From Kutzneria buriramensis (lineage in GTDB: Bacteria; Actinomycetota; Actinomycetes; Mycobacteriales; Pseudonocardiaceae), in the NCBI RefSeq assembly GCF_003387475.1, contig NZ_QUNO01000005.1, positions 124,001 through 188,000 on the forward strand: a stretch of DNA of 64,000 bases, written 5' to 3'. The position numbers were made by a program, and so were the translations under genes. This document shows, piece by piece, positions 26,297 through 34,173 of the stretch (position 1 is the stretch's first letter; the number at the start of each line of letters is the position of its first letter). A model generated the notes under the pieces. It was not told the DNA's origin and searched no databases. It saw only the letters and a list, made by a program, of their open reading frames with translations.

Positions 26297-26532
26297 CAGA
26301 AGTCCCGATTCACATACGCCAGGCACGCCGGGCAGCGACCCTTCGCCGCCGCTAGCTCCCGGTAGCCGTGCCCGATCAGCGTCGAGAGGTCGCACGCCGC
26401 TTCGTAGTAGCCCGGCGGCATCTCGAAGTCGTCCGGGAACGGGTAGGCGTGCTCGTGACCGTCCTGCGGTTCAGCCGCCGCTGCCCATTGCCATTGCCCC
26501 GCGCGTGCGCCCGCGCCCGACGACCATGTCAT
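26296..26532 (-). CDS. Small ICE protein with C-terminal CPAC motif
   Basis: A 78-aa protein ending '...GRCPACLAYVNRDF'. ATG 26532 has GGAG 7 nt upstream. Stop overlaps the next start. Function unknown; the CxxC could bind metal together with the CxxC of the next gene. Confidence 0.6.
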   Translation of the reverse strand: MTWSSGAGARAGQWQWAAAAEPQDGHEHAYPFPDDFEMPPGYYEAACDLSTLIGHGYRELAAAKGRCPACLAYVNRDF

Positions 26533-26536
26533 GTCT

Positions 26537-27115
26537 TCACTCCGAAAGGTTGGGTACGTCGGGGGCACACGGACCAGCCGTCACCACGTGTGCCCCCGGC
26601 GCGGTCTGAGAAGCCACCCCGCCCGAGAGACCCGGCGCATTCCAGGTGCGTTCCCCGGGCGTTCCTCGACCGGGCGGGGTGGCGCTGCGTCCCGAGTGGC
26701 GGTTCGGGACGGTCCGGCCCTGACAGGCCGGGGCTAAGGCCGAACCGGGGACCGCCGCCGCGCGGGGCGACGGCACCACCGGTTCGGCTCTCCCGGTCGC
26801 TGCCCGCCGGTCGGCGACTCGGGGGGCGAGGTCGCACGGCTCGGCGGTCGCGCGGGCGACCGGGTTCGGGGCCGGACTGCTCGTGGGGGCGAGAGCGGCC
26901 CGGCAGACCGGCCCGACGTGTCGGCGCTGCCGTTGCCGGAAACGGCGCAGCACAACACGAACGGGCCGCAAGACGCGTGCGCGCACGCGCCGGAACATGG
27001 CGTAGAGGTCACCCCAGGTCATCACGTAGGCATGCAGGGCGGCGTGAGCGAGCAAACCCATCCATAGCAAGGAATAGGCGACAATGAGGCTTACGCGGCA
27101 CAGGTCAACGATCAT
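26537..27115 (-). CDS. Membrane-anchored ICE protein
   Basis: A 192-aa protein. Two N-terminal hydrophobic segments ('VSLIVAYSLLWMGLLAHAALHAYV') precede a strongly basic stretch (Arg-rich, about 38-65) and a Pro/Ala/Arg-rich disordered tail. This shape is common in actinobacterial conjugation operons. The start overlaps the upstream gene end. Confidence 0.55.
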   Translation of the reverse strand: MIVDLCRVSLIVAYSLLWMGLLAHAALHAYVMTWGDLYAMFRRVRARVLRPVRVVLRRFRQRQRRHVGPVCRAALAPTSSPAPNPVARATAEPCDLAPRVADRRAATGRAEPVVPSPRAAAVPGSALAPACQGRTVPNRHSGRSATPPGRGTPGERTWNAPGLSGGVASQTAPGAHVVTAGPCAPDVPNLSE

Positions 27116-27293
27116 CGCTGCCACCCCGCTCCAGCCACCGCAGAACAGGCCGGCCGACCGTGCGCATGATCGCGGCGAGCCCGGCGCGGAGACTGCCGTA
27201 CCGGACGGACCAGAGCACGCCGAGGATCATCAGCACCGCGACGCCGCCAATAATCCCTATGGTGCACAAGGCAAGTGACGTTCGGTCGATCAT
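27105..27293 (-). CDS. Small single-pass membrane protein
   Basis: A 62-aa protein with one transmembrane helix ('LALCTIGIIGGVAVLMILGVLW') and a basic C-terminus. The ATG overlaps the stop of the 35-codon gene upstream (ATGA). Function unknown. Confidence 0.55.
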   Translation of the reverse strand: MIDRTSLALCTIGIIGGVAVLMILGVLWSVRYGSLRAGLAAIMRTVGRPVLRWLERGGSDDR

Positions 27294-27397
27294 GACCGGC
27301 CGCCGGTCAGAAGGACCGGACGACCGGCCTCGGTCGGCCTGGCGAGCACAGGCACCACGCCGAACACGACGCCGCTAGGGATGCGGAGGTTAGTCAT
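27290..27397 (-). CDS. Micro-gene of 35 codons in the coupled chain
   Basis: ATG 27397 lies inside the last codons of the upstream gene (GATGACTAA) and the TGA at 27290 overlaps the next ATG. The product is 35 aa, 'MTNLRIPSGVVFGVVPVLAR' followed by 15 residues. Overlaps at both ends argue for real translation. Confidence 0.45.
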   Translation of the reverse strand: MTNLRIPSGVVFGVVPVLARPTEAGRPVLLTGGRS

Positions 27398-27545
27398 CCG
27401 ACCGGCCCTCCCGCTTGGTGTGCTCAGCCCGCTCGGCTAGCCAGTCGTCAAGCCATGTCAGCGCGCACACGCTGCCGAACACCACTGAGCACACGACGCC
27501 GGTCAGCAACACGGCGCACAGCAGGGGCAGTAGGTACCTAGTCAC
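27390..27545 (-). CDS. Micro-gene: 51-aa single-pass membrane protein
   Basis: GTG 27545 overlaps the upstream coding end by 8 bp. The product begins 'VTRYLLPLLCAVLLTGVVCS' (a transmembrane helix) and ends in a charged tail 'ERAEHTKREGRSDD'. Unknown function, typical of small ICE membrane proteins. Confidence 0.5.
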   Translation of the reverse strand: MTRYLLPLLCAVLLTGVVCSVVFGSVCALTWLDDWLAERAEHTKREGRSDD

Positions 27546-27744
27546 GACGGCGACCGCCCCACACGAGCCGTGAGCGCTCGTGAGCTCTGACCGGTGGCCG
27601 GTGGACCGTCACCGGGTCGGCGGCGTCGATGTCGCGGAGGTAGCCGAGGTGCGCCCAGAACCTCCTGAAACCGACCAGACCGCCCCACGCGGCGAGCACA
27701 CCGAGCAAGCCCACGACCACGCTGAACAACGTCAGGGTGTCCAC
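27538..27744 (-). CDS. Small membrane protein, first gene of leftward chain
   Basis: A 68-aa protein with an N-terminal helix ('LFSVVVGLLGVLAAWGGLVGF') and a basic C-terminus. The GTG start has AAGGGA 5 nt upstream. It is the first gene of the leftward transcript beginning in the shared promoter region with the DUF5753 regulator. Confidence 0.55.
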   Translation of the reverse strand: MDTLTLFSVVVGLLGVLAAWGGLVGFRRFWAHLGYLRDIDAADPVTVHRPPVRAHERSRLVWGGRRRD

Positions 27745-27804
27745 GGCAGTCCCTTCCCCAGAGCGGAAACGCAGAGTCGGACCCATCTGGGTGGCACACG
27801 GTGC

Positions 27805-27872
27805 GTCTCGCGAACTTGTTATGTGACCGGTGCGAGACTGGTCACGAACCATAATGGGGTGGTCACGAACCA
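27805..27872. promoter_or_regulatory. Tandem operator between divergent genes
   Basis: TGGTCACGAACCA occurs twice (27839-27851 and 27860-27872), start to start 21 bp, two DNA turns. Each copy is a TGGT/ACCA dyad. Just left lies GTCTCGC (27805-27811) facing GCGAGAC (27832-27838). The region separates the leftward small-gene chain from the rightward DUF5753 regulator, which is the likely binder. Confidence 0.55.
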
Positions 27873-27915
27873 CTCGCAACCAGGCTGACCTAGTCCGATG
27901 GGGTGATCCGACGCG

Positions 27916-28872
27916 ATGACCGAACGTGCCCGTAGGATGTGGTTCGTGGCTGACACCGCAGGTACACCGCGAGTTCGAGCACTTGCGGCAGCGCTTAAGC
28001 GTGTGCTTGACGCGTCGCCCATGAGCCTGCGCGAAATCGGTCGACACCTCGACCTCAGTCACACCACGCTGTCACAGTGGCAGAACGGCAAGCGCGTGCC
28101 TGAGGTCGAGGACGTCGCGGCGGTGCTTGGGGCCGTCGGCGTGACCGGCGAGACGCGGGACGAGATCCTCGACCTCGCCAAACACGCGGTCGACCCGAAT
28201 TGGCTGACCACCGGCGTGCCAGGTATCAACCAGCACCTTGCCGGAGTGATTCAGTGCGAACAGACGGCGACCGAGATCGTCGTTTGGCAACCGTGGAACG
28301 TCCCCGGATTGACTCAAACGCTGCGCGTGGCGCGAGAGGTCATCAGCGGCGACGAGACGCTAACGCGAATAGAAGTCGACGAGCGCGCCACTGTTCGCAT
28401 GGAACGACAGGAAGTGCTCACCGTCGAGCGTGACTCACTGCCGCCGCTCGTTCTCTCATGCCTCATCGGTGAGGCCGCGCTCCGTGACCCCATCGGATAC
28501 GACCTTCTGTCGTCGACCGGCGACCGTACGATCTGGGCTGAGCAGCTCCGCCACCTCGTCGAGGTCGGCACCGTGTACGGCGACCGTGTTGAGGTGCGCG
28601 TGGTGCCGACCGGCCAGGGGTGGCACTCTGGACGCAGCGGACCGTTCACCATCTACAACTTTGCAAAGAACCCCTCGATTGTCAGTCTTGAGCCTCACCG
28701 TTCGGGCTCGTTTCTCTACGACGAGCCTGACGTGCGGGACTACAAGATCGCGGCGGGAAAGCTCCGTCGACGGGCAATGAGTGAGCCGGAATCGCTCGCT
28801 TTCATTGCCGAACTGCTAGAGGAGTGGGAGAGAGGGAATGACATCAGGTACCCCCGTGTACCGAAAGAGTAG
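27916..28872 (+). CDS. XRE regulator with DUF5753 domain (Scr1-type)
   Basis: A 318-aa protein. The HTH is at about 20-80 ('MSLREIGRHLDLSHTTLSQWQNGKRVPEVED'). The DUF5753 domain fills the rest, with the usual 'WQPWNVPGLTQTLRVAREV' and 'GPFTIYNF' motifs. Such proteins pair with a DUF397 protein, which overlaps its 3' end here. The pair acts as a small regulatory module in actinomycetes and may control the divergent chain through the tandem operator. Confidence 0.88.
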   Translation: MTERARRMWFVADTAGTPRVRALAAALKRVLDASPMSLREIGRHLDLSHTTLSQWQNGKRVPEVEDVAAVLGAVGVTGETRDEILDLAKHAVDPNWLTTGVPGINQHLAGVIQCEQTATEIVVWQPWNVPGLTQTLRVAREVISGDETLTRIEVDERATVRMERQEVLTVERDSLPPLVLSCLIGEAALRDPIGYDLLSSTGDRTIWAEQLRHLVEVGTVYGDRVEVRVVPTGQGWHSGRSGPFTIYNFAKNPSIVSLEPHRSGSFLYDEPDVRDYKIAAGKLRRRAMSEPESLAFIAELLEEWERGNDIRYPRVPKE

Positions 28873-29041
28873 CTACAGCGGCGAGCAGGGGGACTGTGTA
28901 GAGGTCGCATTCATCGGTGACGAAGTATCGATGCGCGACTCGAAGAACCCCGCCGTCGGCGACCTCCGGGTGTCCGATGCGTCGTGGCGGCGGTTCCTGG
29001 CGACGGCCGCGCGGCGCGGGTTCACTGCCGACGCGCCGTAG
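28838..29041 (+). CDS. DUF397 protein
   Basis: A 67-aa protein with the family signature 'YRKSSYSGEQGDCVEVA' and 'MRDSKNPAVGDLRVSDASWRRFLA'. It overlaps the regulator gene by 35 bp and probably antagonises or partners it, as in Scr1/Scr2 pairs. Confidence 0.9.
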   Translation: MTSGTPVYRKSSYSGEQGDCVEVAFIGDEVSMRDSKNPAVGDLRVSDASWRRFLATAARRGFTADAP

Positions 29042-29059
29042 CGGTTGATGAGCTAGAGC

Positions 29060-29092
29060 AGAGCCCCCGGCATGGATGCTGCCGGGGGCTCT
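29060..29092 (+). terminator. Hairpin terminator after DUF397 gene
   Basis: 13-bp perfect arms AGAGCCCCCGGCA/TGCCGGGGGCTCT with a 7-nt loop. Confidence 0.75.
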
Positions 29093-29252
29093 GTCACATC
29101 GTCCACTGTGCACCGGGCTAACGCATCACCAGGGTGGCCCAACCGCGAGCCATCACCCCTGGTGACCATGGTGCGGCGTGCCGGCCGCCCGACGCCGCAA
29201 GGTAACGGGTACGTAACTAAATGCCGGTTCCCCAGAGCGCGACTCGCGGGGG
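29093..29252. other. Right junction region of the element
   Basis: No gene. TCACCAGGG at about 29133 is inverted near 29158. GAGCGCGACTCGCGGGGGT near 29236-29254 repeats the outer arm of the palindrome at 53661-53679, so chromosomal sequence resumes there. The attR core should lie between about 29100 and 29235. Confidence 0.4.
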
Positions 29253-29459
29253 TCAGTCGCCGGGGGCGTCCTTGGGAGGGCGGCCGCGGCGGGGGATGCC
29301 GCCGACGCCCGAGGGCATGCGTCCGGCGTCGACGAGGGCCCGGCGCAGCAGGAACTCGATCTGGGCGTTGGTGCTGCGCAGCTCGTCGGCGGCCCAGCGG
29401 GCCAGCGCGTCGTGCACCGCGGGGTCCAACCTGAGCAACACGCCCTTGCGCTCGGCCAC
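29253..29459 (-). CDS. Ribbon-helix-helix DNA-binding protein
   Basis: A 68-aa protein with the Arc-like pattern 'KGVLLRLDPAVHDALARWAADELRSTNAQIEFLLRRALVDAG', followed by a basic Gly/Pro tail. The GTG has GAGGGGG upstream. Typical chromosomal RHH regulator; a dyad just upstream (29480-29511) may be its own operator. It flanks the element. Confidence 0.82.
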   Translation of the reverse strand: MAERKGVLLRLDPAVHDALARWAADELRSTNAQIEFLLRRALVDAGRMPSGVGGIPRRGRPPKDAPGD

Positions 29460-29479
29460 GGCACCCCCTCGGCTGACGA

Positions 29480-29511
29480 GTGATACTTCGACTCTAGCAT
29501 GTAGATATCAC
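29480..29511. promoter_or_regulatory. Spaced dyad upstream of RHH gene
   Basis: GTGATA (29480-29485) faces TATCAC (29506-29511), 20 nt apart, in the short gap between the RHH gene and the divergent ORF. Possible autoregulatory site. Confidence 0.3.
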
Positions 29512-29512
29512 C

Positions 29513-29854
29513 TTGCCCGAACGGTGGCCAATTCACCGAAACTCCAGCAATCCCGTTGCCGATTGGCCACCATCCGACCAGGGCGCGAAGTTCGCCCGGC
29601 CCAACCCGTCCGGCGGCGCGGCCTATCCCGACTACTTCGTCGCGCACGGCGGCGGCCGGTCCAAGGACGGCAAGGCGCTGCCGCCGATGCCGGACATCGA
29701 GTACGCGCCAGACGGCGACCAGCGCTACGGCCGGTCGCAAGCGTCGATGCGCAACTGGGCGCAGTTCGCGGACTCCGGCACGTTCCCCGGCGATCAGAAC
29801 CAGTTCAACGGCTCCGCCACCCGACTGTCCGCGCTCGCCGACAACACGCCGTGA
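29513..29854 (+). CDS. Hypothetical protein, possibly a gene remnant
   Basis: A 113-aa ORF starting at TTG with no ribosome site. It is Gly/Pro/Asp-rich ('YPDYFVAHGGGRSKDGKALPPMPDIEYAPDGDQRYG') and has no signal peptide. Not recognised. It may be the 3' remainder of a longer gene, because good coding character begins abruptly. Confidence 0.4.
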   Translation: MPERWPIHRNSSNPVADWPPSDQGAKFARPNPSGGAAYPDYFVAHGGGRSKDGKALPPMPDIEYAPDGDQRYGRSQASMRNWAQFADSGTFPGDQNQFNGSATRLSALADNTP

Positions 29855-29897
29855 CAAGGGGTCGGGCCGGGGCACCCAGCCCCGGCCCGATCCTTAC

Positions 29898-32800
29898 TCA
29901 GCAGGAATCCGGTTTCAGCGCGAAGTCGGCCGTCACCGACGTGCCCTTGGCGATCTTCACCTGACGGGTCTGCGGCTGCCAGCCGTCCCGCGCGACGATC
30001 AGCGTCAGCGGGTTGTTCCGGTAGTCCAGCCACAGCACGTAGTTGCCGGCGGCGTCGGTCTTGAGCGTGTACGACGCCGTCCAGGTGTCGATCTGCACGG
30101 TGGCACCGGGAATCGGCGCCGACCCGCCCTTGCACGCCAGCCCGGTCACCGTGCCGGTGATCTTGCCCCAGGTCGAGGGCGGTTTCACCGTGAACGTCAC
30201 AGGAATCGGCGCGACCGGGTGCGGCTCGACCGCGCCGACCTGGAGCGTCGCCGTGTAGGCGCCGGGCTGCTGCAACGCGGAGGCGTCCAGCTGCACGGTG
30301 AAGGTGGCCGACTTGCCGGGCGCGATCGTCACCGCATTCGTCGGGGTGACGGTCATCCACGGGATGGACACGTACTCGCCGCACTGGTCGTAGCCGGGCA
30401 GCAACTGGTCCTGCGTGGTCGGGCTGAAGCCGCCGGCCGAGCCGCCGATCCGGTAGAACCCGCAGGCGCTGCCGCCGCGGAACAGCGTGGCGTTGGCGTT
30501 GGGCAACGGGCCCCAGTTGTTGGTCGACGGGTCGTAGGCGTAGCCGGCGTTGGTGAGGCTGCCGTCCTGGATGCCGCCCGACACCACCAACTGTCCATTC
30601 GCGACGGTGCTGGACGCCGCGAACACCGACACCGGCAGGCTGGCGATCGGCGACCAGACACCGCCCGCCGGGTCGAGCCCGTAGCCGATACCGACCTGGT
30701 TCAGGCCGCTCGCGCCGCCGGCGCAGTACAGCTTGCCGGCGATGGTGCCGCAGCTGGTCCAGCTCAACGGGGTCGGCAGCGACGGCCCGGCCGACCAGGC
30801 GTTCGTGGCCGGGTCGTACACCTGCACATCCGTTACGCCGCAGGAATCCTGGAGACAGCCGCCGATGACGTAGATCTTGCCGCCGACCACCGCGGACCCC
30901 ATCGCCGAGTACGCCTTGGGCATCGGCGCGCCGGTGCTCCACGCGTTGGCGGCGGTGTCGTAGATCTCCAGGTCACCGTTGGGCGGTCCGGACACACCCC
31001 AGCCGCCGGCGAGGTACACCTTCGTGCCGATGGCGACCGCGAACGGATTCTCCCTGGGCTCCCTGAGGTCCGCAATCGGCGACCAGGCCTGGGTTCCCGG
31101 GTCGTAGACGTAGTTCTTGGCGGTGAGGTCGGTGCCGTTGAGGCCGGTGAACGAGTACACCTTGCCGTTCACCGTCACGGCGGCGTTGTCCATGATCTTC
31201 GTCGGGTAGTCGGCGACCGTCTGCCAGGCGGCGGCCGGTTCGAGGCTGTCGGCTGGTGCCGTTTTCACCTTGCCCAGCAACGGACCGGTGCTGAAGTCGC
31301 CCTTGATCTTCTGCAACGGCGCTGAGACCTGCGCCGCCGGCGTGTAGCCGCCCGGCCGCGGGTCGAGGCGCACGTCCGCCGGCGCGCTGCCGGTGTTGGT
31401 CACCTTGACCGTGGCGGTCGCATTCCCCTGCCAGGCAACGCTCTTGCTGATCGTCGTCGGACTCACGGTGAGCCGTGCCGAGTCAAGTGCGAAGTCCAGC
31501 GGCGTCGCGCCGTCCGGCGTGATCGTGGCGGACTTCGTCGCGGTGACGTAGTTCGTCGCCGCACCACTGACCGGCTGGGTTCCGGTCTGGGTGGAGAAGT
31601 ACCAGTACGAGCCGTCGGCGGCCGTCGCGGCGTGTCCGCCGGCGCTGGTCACCGAGGCACCGGCGAGCGGCACGTTGGCGACCTTGTCGGTGACGTGCCC
31701 GGTGACCAGGCCGCCCGGCGTGACGGTGCAGGTGTGGTCGCCGACGAAGACGTCGTCGACCTCCCACCAGAAGCCGAAAGTCTGCTCCACGTAGTGGAAT
31801 CGCACCTGCACGGCCGACTTCCCGACCGCCACCGGCAGCGGCAGCACCTGCTTGCCCGTCGCGCCCTGGGAGTTGTGCCGCCACACCGGCGTCCAGGTCG
31901 CACCGCCGTCCACTGTGTACTCGGCGGAAGCGTTCATCGAGTCGCCGTACGCCTCGAAGTCCGTGCCGAAGGTCAGCGTCGGATCGGTCGCCGCGCTGAG
32001 GTCGTACACCGGGCTGGTGAGCGTGGTGTCCTGGTTGCCGGAGTCCAGGTTGCTCTCGGCGACGGCGAAGTTGCCGCTGCCGCCGGTGTTGTTGCTGCGG
32101 CCGCCCGGGTTGTCGAACTCCCACGCTCGGCTGCCGGGCACGTTGTTCTGCACGGTCCAACCGTCCGGCGTCGATGCCCCGTCGAACGACTGCGTGGCGC
32201 CGCTGAACTTGTCGCCGTAGCCGGGAGCCCCGCAGGTCACCGGGTCGACCTTGATCGCCACGTCGTGGCCGACGGCCGCCTTGCCGACCGGAACCTGTTG
32301 CGAGTCCTGAAGATAACCCGGATACGACGGGTCGACCTGCACGGAATAGGTGGCGCCCTGCGGCACCGTCAGCACGTATCGGCCGGTGATCGGGTCGGTG
32401 TGCACGGCGGTCGTCGGCTGGCCGGCGACCTGCACCTGCGCCGCCAGCGGCCAGCCGTGGCCGGAACCGTCCCGCACCAGACCGGAAATCGTGGTCGTCG
32501 GGATGACCGCCAGGGTGAAGTTCTCCGTCACGGTCTGGCCGTCGCCGACCACGACCCCGCGCACGGACGCATCCGTGTAGCCGAACTTGCTGGCCGTGGC
32601 GTCATACGCCCCGGCGGGCACGTCCAGCGTGAAGTGCCCGGCGGCGTCGGCGTTCGCGGCCAGGTCACCGACCTTGACCACCGCGCCGGCCAGCGCCTTG
32701 CCGGTGTTGTCGCTGACCGTGCCGGTGACCGCACCGGTCGGGCCCGCCGTGAACGCCGCGGTGCCGTTGGGCGTGCCGAGACCGGTCGGGCCGTCGTAGC

Positions 32801-33923
32801 CGGGGCCGCCGGTGCACAGGTACGCCGGCGTGCACTTCCCGTTGCTGCCGGCGGTCACGTCGTTCAGCGCGCCGGGATCCTTGTACGGGAACGTGTTCGG
32901 GTACGAGCCGGCCGGCGGGGTGCCGGCCAGCGCGTAGATGCCGGCGACGATAGGCGAGGACACGCTGGTGCCGCCCATGACCACCCAGCCGCCCTGCACG
33001 TACACCGCGACCGGCGTGTTCAGGTCGGCGACGGCCGAGACGTCGGCGACGGTCCGGTTGGCGCAGCCGGAGTCCTTCTGCACTGCCGGCTTCGGCTCGT
33101 ACGCCGAGCACCCGCTGCCGCTGCCCGGCCACACCGACTCGGTCCAGCCGCGGGTGCCGCCGTCGCGCTGCAACGTGGTGCCGCCGACCGCCGTGACGTG
33201 CGGCGACGAGGCCGGGAACTCCGAGCCGTAGCCGTAGTCACCGGCGCTGACCGTCATGACGACGCCCGGGTGGTCGTAGTAGGCGCTGTCGATCTGGAGC
33301 TCCGACGGGTCCTCACCGGCGCCGTAGCTGTTGGAGACGAACTTCGCGCCCAGCGCCACCGCCTCGTTCACCGCCGCGCCCATGTTCGCCACGGTCGGGT
33401 CGTCGGCCTCCACAAGCACGATGTGGCACCTCGGGCAGGTCGCCGACACCATGTCCAGGTCCAGCGCCTCTTCGCGCTGCCAACCGGTGTTCGGCCCCGG
33501 GTACTGCGTGCCGCCGCGCTGGTCCACGCGTCGGAAGCAGCCGTTGGCCGTGGTGCAGGCCGGCAGGCCGTACTGCTGGCGGTAGACCGCCAACTCCGCC
33601 TCGGCGGTCGGATAGTCGTAGGCGTCGACGATGGCCACGGTCTGGCCGTCGCCCGCGGTCGCTGACGGCAGGTTGTAAGCGCTGTCCAGGTCGCTCGGGC
33701 CATAGCCGGCCGGGGCCGCGTCCGCGTGCACACCGGCCGCGCCGTGCACATCGCTGCGCTGCAACGCGAAGCAGGTGACTTCGCCGGGTTTGGGCGTCTG
33801 CGGGCATACGTGCTCGGCGGGATGCTGTGTCGGCGGCGCAGGGGCAGCCGACGCCGTCGCCACGGGCGTGAGCGCCGCAGCGACGGTCGCCATGACCGCG
33901 AGCAGGGTTCGTAATGCGGGCAT
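29898..33923 (-). CDS. Secreted S53 (sedolisin-type) protease with CarboxypepD-reg and kelch domains
   Basis: A 1341-aa protein. ATG 33923 (AAAGGA upstream) starts a signal peptide ('LLAVMATVAAALTPVATASA'); the longer ORF start is not credible. The S53 domain shows the Glu/Asp pair in 'QREEALDLDM' (about residue 152) and catalytic Ser in 'MGGTSVSSP' (about 320). Two or three carboxypeptidase-regulatory-like beta domains, a jelly-roll binding module with 'GNFAVAESNLDSG', six kelch-type repeats ('VNGKVYSFTG', 'IGTKVYLAGG', 'VGGKIYVIGG') and a C-terminal regulatory-like domain follow. It is an extracellular acid-type protease with binding modules. It lies downstream of the biosynthetic operon but is insulated by a hairpin. 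Confidence 0.85.
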   Translation of the reverse strand: MPALRTLLAVMATVAAALTPVATASAAPAPPTQHPAEHVCPQTPKPGEVTCFALQRSDVHGAAGVHADAAPAGYGPSDLDSAYNLPSATAGDGQTVAIVDAYDYPTAEAELAVYRQQYGLPACTTANGCFRRVDQRGGTQYPGPNTGWQREEALDLDMVSATCPRCHIVLVEADDPTVANMGAAVNEAVALGAKFVSNSYGAGEDPSELQIDSAYYDHPGVVMTVSAGDYGYGSEFPASSPHVTAVGGTTLQRDGGTRGWTESVWPGSGSGCSAYEPKPAVQKDSGCANRTVADVSAVADLNTPVAVYVQGGWVVMGGTSVSSPIVAGIYALAGTPPAGSYPNTFPYKDPGALNDVTAGSNGKCTPAYLCTGGPGYDGPTGLGTPNGTAAFTAGPTGAVTGTVSDNTGKALAGAVVKVGDLAANADAAGHFTLDVPAGAYDATASKFGYTDASVRGVVVGDGQTVTENFTLAVIPTTTISGLVRDGSGHGWPLAAQVQVAGQPTTAVHTDPITGRYVLTVPQGATYSVQVDPSYPGYLQDSQQVPVGKAAVGHDVAIKVDPVTCGAPGYGDKFSGATQSFDGASTPDGWTVQNNVPGSRAWEFDNPGGRSNNTGGSGNFAVAESNLDSGNQDTTLTSPVYDLSAATDPTLTFGTDFEAYGDSMNASAEYTVDGGATWTPVWRHNSQGATGKQVLPLPVAVGKSAVQVRFHYVEQTFGFWWEVDDVFVGDHTCTVTPGGLVTGHVTDKVANVPLAGASVTSAGGHAATAADGSYWYFSTQTGTQPVSGAATNYVTATKSATITPDGATPLDFALDSARLTVSPTTISKSVAWQGNATATVKVTNTGSAPADVRLDPRPGGYTPAAQVSAPLQKIKGDFSTGPLLGKVKTAPADSLEPAAAWQTVADYPTKIMDNAAVTVNGKVYSFTGLNGTDLTAKNYVYDPGTQAWSPIADLREPRENPFAVAIGTKVYLAGGWGVSGPPNGDLEIYDTAANAWSTGAPMPKAYSAMGSAVVGGKIYVIGGCLQDSCGVTDVQVYDPATNAWSAGPSLPTPLSWTSCGTIAGKLYCAGGASGLNQVGIGYGLDPAGGVWSPIASLPVSVFAASSTVANGQLVVSGGIQDGSLTNAGYAYDPSTNNWGPLPNANATLFRGGSACGFYRIGGSAGGFSPTTQDQLLPGYDQCGEYVSIPWMTVTPTNAVTIAPGKSATFTVQLDASALQQPGAYTATLQVGAVEPHPVAPIPVTFTVKPPSTWGKITGTVTGLACKGGSAPIPGATVQIDTWTASYTLKTDAAGNYVLWLDYRNNPLTLIVARDGWQPQTRQVKIAKGTSVTADFALKPDSC

Positions 33924-34114
33924 GCGTGTCCTTTCGCTGGCGTGGCGGCCAACGAATTCGATCTTCGCACCGCGCGGTCCCGGAAAACCGGACAAGAACC
34001 GGACCGCGCCCCGCAATTTTTTGATACTTGACAGAAAAAGGGGCCGAACGGGTTACACCGCACCGAGCTCGTCCCGAGGACGTGACCCACTCGCGTCTCG
34101 ACGGCTCCCCCAAC

Positions 34115-34167
34115 GCAGGGAAGGACGCCTTACCCGCGTTCAACGAGGGTAAGGCGTCCTTCCCTGC
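34115..34167. terminator. Perfect 21-bp inverted repeat (copy 2)
   Basis: The arms 34115-34135 and 34147-34167 are identical to those at 3903-3955. The loop equals the inverted loop of copy 1 with two changes. It lies just past the last stop of the biosynthetic operon, as a terminator should. Confidence 0.75.
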
Positions 34168-34173
34168 ATGAGG

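Larger units (their letters stand above)
4330..29220. mobile_element. Integrative (conjugative/mobilizable) element of about 25 kb, ends approximate
   Basis: The left end is set by the serine integrase at 4372 and the right end by the terminator and chromosomal-type repeat near 29233. Between them lie transfer-type genes (replication-relaxation protein, TraD-like ATPase, SpdB-like DUF2637 protein), many small coupled genes of ICE type, and cargo of lower and patchy GC. I found no att direct repeat longer than 6 bp, as expected for serine integrases with short cores, so the coordinates are estimates. No relaxase or replication initiator was recognised. Confidence 0.7.
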
